From: Aldrovandia affinis
Lineage: Eukaryota; Chordata; Actinopteri; Notacanthiformes; Halosauridae
Reading direction: 5' to 3'
DNA: 64,000 nucleotides
Assembly (NCBI GenBank): GCA_029706075.1
Contig: JAINUG010000037.1
Coordinates: 4,066,236 to 4,130,235 of the forward strand
Shown: piece by piece, positions 24,701-36,431 of the stretch
How positions within the stretch are numbered: position 1 is the first letter of the stretch
How the letters are laid out: every line of letters starts with the position of its first letter
Position numbers and translations under genes: made by a program
The notes under the pieces: generated by a model
The model's input: only the letters and a program-made list of their open reading frames with translations
Database searches by the model: none
Told to the model about the DNA's origin: nothing

Positions 24701-25947
24701 CCTAAGGTCAATTTGCAATTGTCTTCTGCTCACCTATCCTAGCCATGCCATATCCCACAATCCCCCTGCCCCTGGTCCCTCTTGATTTTCAGGGAGCGGG
24801 GGCAGGTGTCACCGGGGAGAGAGCCATTCTCCGTTGTGGACAGTCTTAATGAAAAACTCAGCTGTGCTTCCATCATTGTTTTAATTTACTGCTGGAGGAA
24901 AGCAGCCGCTGAGAAAATCAATAGCAAAGATAAGGGAGTATCAGCACAAAAACACCACTAATGTGAGCATGTCCGCTCACGTGAAACAGGAGGGAGGAGG
25001 CCTGGGGAAAGCAACGTTCTCTCACTCTGCATTGGCTTTGTGGAATTCTGGGAAAGGTAGTCTTTTTTTGTTGTTGTTGTTTAAGACGTCGTCAGTTGAC
25101 ACAATGAGATAGATACGTTGAATAAAGTTGCTGCATGATAGTGAAGTTATGAAAACAGTTTAATATAGTCATGATCACAAGGTCAAAATATCTTTAGTCT
25201 CATAAATGGTTCATGTATTTGTGTGCATATATATATATACAGTATGTGTGTGTGCATCCATATAATGCTTTATCCATAGTTATACCATAGTTTAACTTCA
25301 TAGTTTAACTATCAGTAGTAGTTGTATAACATTTTACTACCCAGCTTTAAGTCAACATTAAATTAAATGTAACCTAATTTGTAGATTGTGACTGTAGATA
25401 TATTAACTCCCAGCATGCAGTTCTCTTTTCCTTTTCCACATAGGGACATACTGGGCCAGAGCTTAAGGAACATCAGACGCAGTGCATTGTACTGTCTGTC
25501 ATTCTGCTTTGCTTGAATCCCTTTGTTGATTTCACTTGTGATTGTAGAGGTGGGCAATGATCTTGGGTGGCAAATGCTCCCTGATGGAAAAATCAGATGT
25601 GGTTTTTTTATGGCTGGCAGATGGACATTAGTGTGCCGTACGTGCCTGTTCACACTCGGTGTGATGTGACCTTCTCTTGGCTTCTGGGCACCTCTTGAAC
25701 AGGCATCCTGGAGCTCTATCAGAGGAGCGGTCTGAGTGAGGGGTAAAATGGCCGAACTTGAGGCCGACCCTTTGAAAGTGTTCACATATTTACTTAGGAT
25801 GCTGCTGAGAAAACAAAGAGCATCACGCGGCGTTACGCACTTGGAACGGCGCACCATTTATATTCATGATTTCTGTTCATTTAGAGCCACGATTATTTTA
25901 TTTTAATTCATATAATTTTTATTAAATTGTATGTTTGTTGTCTGACC
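21766..25947. other. Single-copy non-coding sequence
   Basis: No exon, RNA gene or transposon is identified in about 4.2 kb. Small (TA)n runs occur at 25207-25222. A 164-residue open frame on the minus strand at 25363-25857 has no domain, no splice support and many low-likelihood residues, so I do not call it a gene. Confidence 0.5.
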
Positions 25948-26022
25948 ACTAGGGAGGGAGGGAGAGGGAGGGAGATTGAGATTGAGAAAAGGGAGAGAGT
26001 GAGAGTGAAAGAGAGTGTGATA
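25948..26022. repeat. Purine-rich (GGGA)n/(GA)n tract
   Basis: GGGAGGGAGGGAGAGGGAGGGAG is followed by GATTGAGATTGAG and GAGAGAGTGAGAGTG. It is a polypurine strand with triplex and quadruplex potential. Confidence 0.85.
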
Positions 26023-26884
26023 CATGCACACACTACTTCCAAAGCATGCTTATGACTCCTGCTGCAATATGTTCTTTATTACAGAGGCAGGTAATTTCTC
26101 CCTGTCTCCTCTCAGAATGTGAGCTCCTCCGGGCTTGCCAGTGGCTTATTAAAGCGCCATGGAATGAGCGTGGATTAAGTTTAAACGTAATAAAAGAAGC
26201 GGACCTGTTGGTTAGGTGAAAAACTCACTATCGGATTCCTAAGCGCTACGTTCTTTTCATGTGCAAACTGCACTCAACGAAGCATTTAATTCAACAAATC
26301 CAAAGTTCTGATCCACCAGAAATGGAGCTCGGGTTAGTTCAATTTGTAACAAACGATCTCCATATGATCAAAGCGGCGAGAGCTCTCTCCAACATACTGC
26401 TTAAATTAGAGTAACACCAAAATGTTTGGCTCTGGGACAGTGTTTGGAATGTCTTACCAGAAGAGGAATTCTTTCACACATATGGTTCCAATATCCATGG
26501 ATGCCAGCCTCACATCTTTAATAGGCTGACAGGGAACTTTGGCGCTAACTTTCTGACTCCAAAAAAAGTTCCTGTGCTGTCACCCGCAAAGCAGCTTGGA
26601 TAATTTCTCTCTGGCCTCCCTATTAACGGCTGAATGAGAGGATTGTGTGGCTTTCGTAATGTCACTCCCTCTGCCCGCCACAAACGCAAAAACCCCTCGC
26701 CATGAAAGCGCCTCTTCTCCCTCGCTGTCAAACGCAGAGGGAGCGGATTGCGCTGCGGTTTGCAACGAACAACTAACCAGAGTTATTAAGCTTACTTTGT
26801 GTACCGGGGGTTTATCAAATTTGTAATTTCAGTATTTATTTTTGGCGTTGCCGGAGAGAGACAGTCAGCCACGGGTGAAAGCCA
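26023..26884. other. Single-copy non-coding sequence
   Basis: No exon or element is recognised. GTTTAAACGTAATAAAAG near 26180 and CTTTAATAGGCTGAC near 26517 are AT-core motifs of the enhancer-like type. Confidence 0.4.
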
Positions 26885-26920
26885 GGGGGTGGGGTGGGGT
26901 GGGGGGTGGGGAGGGGCATG
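26885..26920 (+). repeat. G-rich tract with quadruplex potential
   Basis: GGGGGTGGGGTGGGGTGGGG continues into GGTGGGGAGGGG, giving several G4 runs with single-base loops. Confidence 0.85.
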
Positions 26921-27839
26921 TTTTCACCTCTTCCCCTCTCCTCTGCCAACATCTGGGGGTCATGTGCAGAACAGCAAACAGACAAACACTCAAACAGGGG
27001 AAAACAGGGGCGCGGTTCTTGTGTGCGTGCTGGAAGTCGAGTGTCTCTACTGTTAAATCTGCAAATTATTTCAAATAATAGGGCAAAGAGTGAAAAGTTA
27101 TACAGAGGTTACATACATGTTGAATTCCAGTCTGATCATGATTCACGCTGTTCTGGAAGAGAGATCCAGAGATGGGTATGTAGCTTTTCATTAGTGTCAA
27201 ACAACACACTATGTTTTGTTGAATTTGACCAAAGCCACAAATATATTAAAAACAGGCATATGGCTGTATTATGTAAAGTTTCTTTTCAGTTTTGAATCAT
27301 ACATATGTTCTCGGCATATAACCATTCTACTGAAAGCACAATTGAAGTGATATTGATTTACCATATACGATGCTAGGTAAATATCTCTTCATTCCATGAT
27401 GTACCCTAACATGATTTATTTTGTTTATTTTGGGAAATGTTCCAAATATATTTTTCATTGTGCAAAGTTTACATGCGACGTCCCGTCTTTTTTTTCCTTC
27501 TTCTTCTAAAATCTCACTTGAGTTCACGTGAAAGTCTTGAGTTAAAACTAGTGACAATTTTGCTGTGGGTCTGCACTTTTGTCACCACAGGGACAAGTCA
27601 TAAATCCATAAACAGCAGATGGGTTTCATTTAGATAATTTTAAACTCTATGTTTGATAACCCCACAAATCATTTCTCCTCAGATGAGGGGAAAAGGAGAC
27701 TCACGAGTACGAGACGTGTGAGGGAGTATCCTGATTACAGGGTTCAGACTGTTGCCACGGGGACTTTACAAACCCTGGTGTGGGGCCTTAACCAAGACTC
27801 TCTCTCTCCCCCTCTCCGCTCACACCTTCCTCACAGTCA
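26921..27839. other. Single-copy non-coding sequence
   Basis: No supported feature. Confidence 0.5.
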
Positions 27840-28040
27840 TGTAGTGTAGTGTTTAAGGGGCTTGACTTGTCACCAGAATGCAGCAGATTTGATTACCAGG
27901 TGTGGCACTGCCTTTGAGCATGGTATTTAACCTAAATTGCTTCAGTAAATATTGAACTGTATAAATGGACAAAATGTAAAAGTGCAAGCTAAGTCACCCT
28001 GCAAATGAGACCTTACGCTCTTCCTAGTAAATGTGTACCT
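27840..28040 (+). mobile_element. Diverged tRNA-derived SINE
   Basis: TAGTGTAGTGTTTAAGGGGCTTGACTTG resembles the tRNA A-box head of fish SINEs. GATTTGATTACCAGG sits in the B-box position. GCCTTTGAGCATGGTATTTAACC matches the common CCTTGAGCAAGGCACTTAACC body, and ATAAATGGACAAAATG resembles the segment before the tail. The expected tail (GTAAGTCGCTCTGG) is barely recognisable around 27985-28010. It is an old, substituted copy and the right limit is approximate. Confidence 0.75.
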
Positions 28041-30084
28041 TCTTGTCATGGCATAAGTGTAAACTGGTTTTTGGAGAGAACATTCTGAATCCTGGTCTTT
28101 TTGTTCCATGAGTGGCGCAGTTCAAGGTTCCGCACACTTACAGCCATGTCCATAAAGTACACTGTTAGCGGCATTATAAGGCCCAATCCTTATCAAACGC
28201 AGTCAGATAAATCACTTCTAACCTCCACTGAACATAAATCCTTTGCTGTCCACTTCAAACGAAGTCGGGCACAGCTAAGTGTATTTGTATAATGTGGTAA
28301 TTTATGCAAAAAGAGCCTTTTGTCAGCGCAACAAAGCATCATTGATAAATACTCCATAATTTATTGTCGTGTATCTTGAATCAAAGTCAAACATTTACAA
28401 CCTGTGTACTGAAGCAACGCAGAGCCGGAGCAGGTAAAAGTGACGAGGGTTTGAAGTTATTTCCCCCTCTTTTTACCCCCATTGTCTTCTTTAGAAAGCT
28501 TAAAACATTAAAGGTTAATGTGGCACCAAAGGTTACAATATATAGTGAGTAATGATGATTCTCTGTGTATTTTAACGACGTGACATTTTGCAGTAATTAA
28601 CCCTGCGTGGGCCAGAACCTGTCATTAGCCACCCGAGACACGGGCTCCCTCAGGCAATGGCCAATGAAGTGTTATGCCTCATCACATGATTTGAATTTCT
28701 CCAGAAAGGAACATAAAATATGCTGGTTGGAACATAGCAATTGAAAAAGAAAATTATACCGTAGTGAAGGGAGAGACGATTTAAGATGTTAAATTTACTC
28801 AAAAAGCACAAAAACACGCTCTTAACACGCATTTTTTTTCCTTTTTATGGAACTTCACGATTGTCACTAAAATTACTTCCTAGTCAACAGGAAAAATTCA
28901 TGTAAATATGTGGCATATTAATTGTATTCGTTCTGTATGAAAAGTGTTCAGCAAATCCGTTACTTTCGTCCAAATCCACAACTCAAATAAAAGCCTAGTC
29001 ATTAAAAAAAGATGCATTAAAGTGTGTGAGCAGTTGCCCACCATACCTTCACTATGACCTGTACATGTTTATTGATGGATTCTAATGGGGGGTATCTGAA
29101 CAAAAGTGAGACGTAAGAAGAAAAGGAACAAGCTTCCTTTGATCGATGTGCTTGTCTCCTGTTCTGTTTAAGAGGGTCTCCAGCTGTGTCTAGCTGTTAA
29201 ATACAGGTAAACAAGCCTGCTGGACACCTGGCCTCACATCATCCTTGTACAACTGATACACGATCACAGCTAGGCAATGCCCATGGGAGTTTTAACTCCA
29301 AATAAAAAACATTCCTCTCCCAAAAACAGTCCGTGACACGGGGGTTAATGCATTGCTTCTTTGTGTTTTGCGTTCATGTGAGTACTTAGAGGGAGGGGGT
29401 GTAAGGATAGCAGGGGTTAGTAGTTTATCAAAATAAATACAGGTTAGGTTGTGTAGATTTGAAAATTAAGAACATTTAAAGCCCATGTACAACCGTTTTA
29501 CGGCATGGAGATTTTTTAAAGGAGGTTGCCATGTCCGCATGTTTGTTTCATAGGTTGCCCCATTTATGAATTGAATATAAATATACATCACTACATTATA
29601 CTGCGATTTCGAGCACTGTTATGATGTCGTCAGTTCCAAATTTCTGGGTATTGCGTTCTATGTTATGGCAATAGCTCTGGAAGCAGTTTGCTCTTCTAAT
29701 ATGGGATCCATGTGAATGCCATCTCTGGTATGGTCTGCTTCCTACTGAAAGGAGCGCAACATACTAGTCAATATGTGTCTAAATGAGAAAGTAAAAATGA
29801 TGTGCGCACTTAATTCTTGTGGCACACCACAATTGAATTAGCGTTGTTGAGACTAATATGGTTACAATTGACGTAGTACCCCGTTTGTATTTCCTTAGCC
29901 TAGATATGTAATGTTGAGGACTCGGTGCGCTTTGTGCAAGTGCAGTATGTTTGAGTTGTAATGGGTAATGTGTGAAGACGATGATTCACATTGCGGTAAA
30001 ATGTGTCCACCAAATGACAAAAACAATATTGTTTTTCATAGTTCCCATGATTTTAATGAAACCTGACAAAAAAGGCGCACACTC
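28041..30084. other. Single-copy, AT-rich non-coding sequence
   Basis: No exon, RNA gene or transposon recognised across about 2 kb. Confidence 0.5.
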
Positions 30085-30500
30085 CAAAATTTGCCGGTCG
30101 TGCAGACGAGGTGCTTGGAGCACGCGATCGTTAATGACGGCATGGCGCTGACTGCGCGCTGATTGTGCTCCTCGCGCAGCTGTTTCTGCTTTGCTGCGTG
30201 TGTGACGACGGGGGCCTCGGCCTCAGATGGCCCTCGTCAGGACGCTCGCTGGATCTCCCGGGTCCCGCGTGCGTGACGGGGATGACGAGCTCACGTGACA
30301 ACCACCCCCCCCCTGCCCCAATCCCCGCTGCTTCTCGGCCCCCGTTTCACATGTGCATCCAATAAACGTAATTTATTGGTGCGTGTTACGTCCCTCATCC
30401 CGCGGAAACGTGGTTTCGCTGCCATGTGCGGCTGAGCCAGCTGTGTGGGGATGAGGGGACGGTGAGGGGACAACAAGGGGCTCCGTGTCCCACTGGAGGT
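30085..30500. other. CpG-dense patch
   Basis: CpG-rich from GCCGGTCGTGCAGACGAGG to CCGCGGAAACG, with GAGCACGCGATCGTTAATGACGG in the centre and a C run near 30304-30313. Open frames on both strands lack domains. A CpG-island promoter or enhancer is possible. Confidence 0.42.
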
Positions 30501-30932
30501 CAGGCGGAGTGCGATAGGGCCCGTTCTGAACACTTGAAATATACTGTGGATAGCGCCTGTTTATAGTACTATAAAATTCACTTACTGTATGATCATATTG
30601 TGATTATATTTCACAAGTACAATTAAATAAATATATATATTTTAAACATGGTCTTCCCATGTAGGATTACTGTTAATGCCATAAGGGGTGGTAAATGGAC
30701 CCAAGTGATATACTCTACAGTACTCAAAACTCATTCGGGCCTCCTCTGATTCATTTAAAGGAAAAGCTATTGCAGAGACTATATTAGGAGTCCATATAGG
30801 GTTGCGTTAATGGGAAATGCAGTCGCAGAGGCGTGTTAGTAGTAGTCGGATAGCCCTGTGTTGAAATGGAAAATGTAGGATAAGTAAATAAATGGAGGGG
30901 ATGATGTGCCATAGCCCCAGTGTGTGTGAGAC

Positions 30933-30966
<34 letters not shown>

Positions 30967-33692
30967 TGCACAGGGTCTGAGATCCGGAAAGAGGGCCATG
31001 GACCGAGGATGGCTGATAACCATCTGTACTTGGGGGTCTTTGTTTTCTCAAGTGATGCGGGAGGAACGAGCGAGCGTCGGGCAGAGGCGCCCCGATCAGC
31101 AGTGAGACGCACACGCCGAGGACAGCCGCTGTCAGCCACCCGCGTCTCAGGATGCACTATTGTTAAGTGGCTCAATTTATCACTGAGGAGGGTTAAAGAG
31201 CAATCCCGCTTCCTTCATTCTCCGCTACTGCGCGGTTCTGTTCTGCAAGGGAGGGAAACAAAGGCCTCCGTTCTTACAGTGAACAGCCACTGTAACAGCA
31301 ACGACAAAAAAACAAAAACCATATATATAAATATATATATCAGTGACCGGCCAGCAAGGAGGAAATGTATTTATATCGCTCGGCTCTGTGTTATTTCCCC
31401 CACAGCAGTACAATGTGAGGCAGTAGTTACCTGCGGTTTAAGCCAAAATCAGAGGGCTAAGGGTGACATAGGAAATGCAGGTCACAGCGCTCGCCTGTTC
31501 TTAACCGTTTCATAGCTCAGTGCACGTCTCTGCTAATACATTGGAAGCCACACCGAACGTACAGACCTGACACAGCGGACATTTTGTTGTATGACCCTGG
31601 CTCCAGAAGGATGCTACACCCAAGGGATCTCCAAGGTTGCGCTGTGCACTAATTTTTATAACCACACTGAAGCTGCATGGGCTACAAAACAACGTCATCC
31701 TCCATAGTCCCCTGGTGGAGAAAAGGCAGTGTCCCCAAACGATGGAGGTGATATCCATCTTGTAATATGTTCCTTATTATGCATACCGTAGGACGCACAT
31801 TGCTTTGATTTCACTGTGTCCTGCAAAGAGCAGCATTGTGCAAATCTCTTCATAATTACGCAACATCTGCTTTCATTGTCAGTGCTCAGTGAAGTTTTGT
31901 TCCACTGAACATTTCATTAGCCGTTTGTCATTTATTCATGTGAGTTTAGCATACCTTATTACACACACGATAATGAGTTTTACACCATCACATTTCCAAA
32001 TGGCTTTTAATGTTCTGCAATCCTTCAAATCTTGCTGGTGGAGAAGTAACTATGTTCTATTCATCAAACTTTTAACCTACACAATGAGCGGAAGCCTTCA
32101 CATTTGTTTTCAGATATTAATTCATTTTAATTTAATTTGGGGGAGCGGAAAATCTCTAGCGAGTTTCCTGGCACCCTTTTTGAAGTGACAATATTAAATA
32201 CTAAAACCTATCAGGTATAAATCAGTGCAGAAATGTCAGTTTCTCTGGTGATTTCTTCTTGATTTTCAAAATATGTTTGATCATTTCCTTTTCTTTTTTT
32301 CTTCACTTCAGTTTTAATTGAGTAGATGTTTTTGTTGCCTATCAATCATCTTACTCTATTTCCTCAAGCACGTAATGCATGCTGTAAATAATTCAAATGA
32401 AATTAATTTTACAGCACCTTGTTTCCAGCACGCATGCCAACATCTGTTGTCAAGTCACAAGTTTACATTGTTGGTCATTACTTTCCCACAATGAGCGAAA
32501 TGTTTTATTAACGTCCCTGGAGTACCACTTGGATCAGGCAGAAATGCTGCTACTTACTGAACCTTCCCTGAACTCCAATAATCAAAGATTGGCTGCAGTT
32601 ACTGGGAGCTGGCTTCTGTCTTCCTTAACAAAATGTACCAAGACGTTTATGCGATTGAGGTATTAAACAGCGAGAGTCCATTAGGAAATCACTGGCCGTA
32701 ATGAAATGGGGTGTGCTCAATTTGAAGTGAAGCCGTGTTTTATTGTTCAGACTGCGGGGAAAATTCCTCCCCCCCCTATTGTTTCAGTATATTCTGGAAT
32801 TGGAGAATTCTGGTTTCATTTGATTGATTATTTTAAAGGAGATCAGGATTGCGAAGAAACCGCAACGCTAAAACAGGGCTAGTATTTACAGTAGAACTCT
32901 TACATTAATTTACAAATCTGATGCACACATTTCAGTTGAATGTTTCCAATGAGTTAAAGTTCTAGTGTTGTGTTTTTAATTAAGTTAATGCTTCTGCTGC
33001 ATCTGAAGACATTGACAGTGGGGGAATTTATCTGGCATGTGTACCTGTTCAATTTGTGTGCATGAGGCAAAATTCAAGGAGCAAATGCGTCTTTGTTTAT
33101 TTTTGTGGCCCAGCAGTAAAGCCCATGTTTAGCTGTGCTGATAACCATTTAACCTCTCCTGCACAAAATGTACTGATTCACTTAAGGGCTCTCTCTGTGT
33201 GAAACATACAGGCAGACAGGAAAAAAACACTGTTGTTTTTAATTTATTTTCTAGATAAAATGAAAAGAAAATATAAAGCATTACATTATAAACAGAAAAT
33301 AAACTGTTCTTAAATATAAATATAATAAATTATTCTGAAAACAATTAGTATAACACATATTCATACGCTTTGGAATTGTACCTCAATAATTACATTTTAA
33401 GAGGACATTTCCCTTTGTTCACATACCATATAATGACCAAATAGCAATCTATATAAACTACGGTGCTGTATCATGTAATAAATCAGATTATCACTGCAAC
33501 ATTTGTTTACTTCTGCCTAAAAATACCTTTTACTGTGAAATAAAATTCCAGAATCGCAAATAAAAAGTATAAAACCCCAACAATGTAATGTCAACAACAT
33601 TAACAACAGCAGCGGTATACTGGCTTAATTTCCAAAGTGGTTTGAAAATACTGGCCTTTTTTCCGAGAGGCCTCGGCAGGATGTGGCGTGAT
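30501..33692. other. Non-coding with small simple repeats
   Basis: A (GT)n-(GA)n run lies at 30935-30967 and (AT)-rich words at 31320-31340. Motif-dense AT-rich sequence covers 31760-32200 and 32680-33030 (TTTTAATTAAGTTAATG). No exon is supported. Confidence 0.5.
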
Positions 33693-33776
33693 CGGAGGGG
33701 TGGGGGGAGGTTTGGGGTGGGGGAGGTTTGGGGTGGGGGGAGGTTTGGGGTGGGGGGGAGGTTTGGGGCGGGGGCG
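33693..33776 (+). repeat. G-rich minisatellite (GGTTTGGGGTGGGGGGA)n
   Basis: Four to five copies of a 16-19-base unit, GGTTTGGGGTGGGG plus a variable number of G and an A. Each unit has several G runs, so the array meets the quadruplex rule many times over. It lies about 1 kb downstream of the sowah-like stop codon. Confidence 0.9.
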
Positions 33777-34734
33777 TCGGTTGTTTCTTGAAGCCCGTAC
33801 CTTGATGACACCTGCTGTAGAACACAGTGGAACACAGTCTAACTCTTGAAGCACATCTGAGAGGCCTGTGACAGAAGCGCTTCCCCGTGGCCCCCGGCCT
33901 GCCGTGGCACTTCAGCAGGTGGAAGTGGGTAATGGCGCCCGGTGCTGGCTGGGGAGGCTGCCAGGAGCAGATGTGTTCAGTCAAATGACTAATTGAAAAC
34001 CTTAAACAAAATCAGCGGCTTGGCTATTTCGCCTGCATAATAAGGCGCTCGCTGATAAAGGGAGAGCGAGGAAATAAAAAAAGAGCCCACCCCTCTCATC
34101 AGCGGCGCCGTTAACAATCATGAGCAAAGATGAAAACAACGCTTGGTTTATTCGGCAAATGAAAGCACGTAACTAGATGGCGTCCCAGGAGTCCATTTCC
34201 AATTTTAATAATACATCAAGGAGCCATACCCTGAGCAAACACTTTCTACGCAAAAGCCAAACACGGCAAACTACTTACTGTTTAGTGCACGGAGAGACAA
34301 CTCCCAGTGCTGTGAATTTAGCAAATTTATAAAGGTACATAACATGATAGCTATTAGCCAAATTAAAAGCGAGCCGTTACCAGAGTAGAGAGTCCAATCG
34401 TTTGCCAGCTAAAGACTACAAACTGGAACTTTCCATTCCAGAAAAATAGGCAGATTCATTTCCCCCTCCACTCATTCTTTTCTTCCCAGTGAAAAGCTGC
34501 GGCACAGGCTCGACTCAAATTATGTGCATGAATAATAAAATACCATCTAATTAAAAACTGTGGTTAAATATGCAAAAAACTAATGATAATGAGACTTTGC
34601 AATACCTTAGAGTAAAGCGCATTATAAATGACTTAGAAGTGCAAGTTGGCTTGACCCAAACAGAGCATTTTGAAAGCTGCTTTGAATATTGTGTCTGCCG
34701 GCGCAGTGGGGGTTGGGTTGGGGGAGCGTGGGGG
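33777..34734 (-). other. Downstream of the stop: candidate 3' UTR and enhancer-like DNA
   Basis: Immediately 3' of the TGA of the sowah-like gene. The first AATAAA on the minus strand that I find lies at 34147-34152, about 580 bases after the stop. An ATTAAA variant lies at 34203-34208. Either could end the transcript. The sequence from 33980 to 34600 is repeat-free and dense in TAAT-type words, so it could combine UTR and regulatory element. The UTR limits are inference. Confidence 0.4.
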
Positions 34735-34913
34735 TCAGGACGGAGAGCTGGCCCGGGCGCGGTACGTGGGGGGCTGCTCCGGCGCAGTCGTCAGCTGCAG
34801 GTTGAGGTGCCCCTGGCTGCGAGAGCGGGAGAGGGAGAGGGAGAGGGAGCTGGGCAGGAGGGAGGGCAGGTGAGCGTAGCGCTGGGCACATCCGCCTCTG
34901 GACCGCTTCCCAC
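34735..34913 (-). CDS. sowah-like gene, terminal coding exon
   Basis: Last coding exon of the ankyrin-repeat gene. The acceptor on the minus strand is CCGGCAG just above 34913. The exon takes over phase 1 from the previous exon (C plus GT gives Arg) and ends in TGA at 34735-34737. It encodes 58 further residues: a basic start (GKRSRGG), AQRYAHLPSLL, a serine/arginine-rich run (SLSLSLSRSRSQ), GHLNLQLTTAPEQPP and a short tail. There is no membrane segment. The SLSLSLS stretch is encoded by GGGAGA-type hexamers (plus-strand view near 34828-34850), so it may have grown by slippage. Phase continuity with exon 39376-39471 and the absence of stops are visible. SOWAH membership rests on the two upstream exons. 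Confidence 0.85.
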
Positions 34914-36357
34914 CTGCCGGAACAGCGCGGTCAGTCAGGACAGGCACCCGGGCCGCCGCCTCCACGCGGCCAAAACCGCCTCCATGCTCCGACAACAGCG
35001 CTGACAAGAGAGAATAGAAAGGAAAAAATAAAAAATCAACACACGGCTCCATCTGAGCTTCCCGCTTTCATGTTTTTTTTGTTGTTTCATATTCGAATCA
35101 GGGGTTTCATGTCATCACGCATTTTATGTTTGTTTTTCCCTCTTGCTCTGATTGAGTTACCTCTCTAGTTACATCTGACGCGCGCTTTGCATCAGAAATA
35201 TAAGAAATAAAAAAGCAGTCTTCAAAGAGATATTTACAGTGTTTATGAAAAGGAACATAACAAATAAAGAGATGAGACTTGTCAGTTATTCTATGTCTAG
35301 TTTTGATCCACAAAGCACACAAGCGCCAATGCAATTACATTTGAAGCCTCTTAACAATTTCTAGCTGACAGTCATGTTTAATTTGATTTATTTTATAAAA
35401 CAAATGAATAAATTCCCCTTGTTCCTATTCTATTTCCACAGTTTTACAGAGGCAGGCGGAGCAGTGTTGTAACCGGATTAGTTGAAGCAGCGTCTGCACC
35501 TAGGACTTTGGTAGGGCGTGCAGTGCATGATGGGTAAAATCCACACATATTTACAGGGGACATTGAAATGGACCTTGTAATATTCACTGGTATATAAATT
35601 CACCTGACATATGCAGAATAGGGCTGGTATTTAATATTCAGCGAAATACGACTGTATTCTGATAAAAAGGCCTGCACAGCGCATTGTCAAACATGATCGT
35701 ACCATTCTGCGGAAGCAAGGCCGAGCGCACCCTGTATATTTTACTCCCAGTCAGTAGACTTGTGAGCTGTTTATTAAAATTTTAACAAGACTTCAGGCTT
35801 GACGGGTTCATCAGCTATTCAAAGCAACGAAACAAATCAACTGTCAGTTAACGGCGTGCGTTTCTCTCCTTGCGTAGATGACCTTCCTGTGATTGTGGTT
35901 TGGAAATGGCTCCAGGAGGCTTTCTTCCGAGTTTTTATGATCAAATAAATATCACGCACAGTGCTATTCATCACTTATTATTATCATGATTATTTTTATG
36001 TTTAAACTATAAACAAATACTTGATTATGAAGGGGAATAAATCAGAATGCATAATACAAGAAGGAAACAAACTCTACGCGGCAGTCATTTAGATGAGTAA
36101 ACAGATACATCCAGCACTTTGACACACCACTGGCTGTACCGCTAACACGCACTTGGTAGCACTGTTATGAATGGAACATATTCCAAGCCCTGTGAGGGCT
36201 TAAATCAGCATATTAATCTTAGATATGAATTTATTCACTCATTTCTTTTTATTTGCTTAGATGCATTACCTTATTGCATACACTTGCCCTGTTGTATTTA
36301 GCCTTCGTATATAAGCCTCAGTGTAGCACTTCGAGCAAACTACGCGATCAAACAATA
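34914..36357 (-). other. Last intron of the sowah-like gene, proximal part
   Basis: No exon is recognised between the terminal exon and 36357. AT-rich sequence covers 35150-35420 and 35930-36070. A repeat-free region at 35560-35830 has homeodomain-type words (GATTTATTAAAATTTTAAC). The function of these parts is unknown. Confidence 0.45.
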
Positions 36358-36431
36358 TGTGCCAGCCAGGACCTGAACCCACAAACCTCTGATGAGTCCC
36401 ACCTGGGAAATGAACCCATAGTCTTCTGATG
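36358..36431 (-). mobile_element. Duplicated tRNA-like SINE head
   Basis: Two adjacent 37-base units. Read on the minus strand, each runs CATCAGA, seven bases, GGGTTCA, two or three bases and TCC, with a GGTGGGAC/GGCTGGCAC end. GGGTTCAxxTCC resembles the RNA polymerase III B-box and SINE heads of fish. The two copies differ at about a third of positions. Sequence to the left (to about 36300) may contain the rest of the SINE in decayed form. Confidence 0.5.

Noticed and set aside
25363..25857. 164-residue open frame on the minus strand
   Set aside because: Long for chance, but no domain, no related sequence that I recognise, no splice signals in a sensible place and no CpG-type promoter. Treated as random unless transcription is shown.
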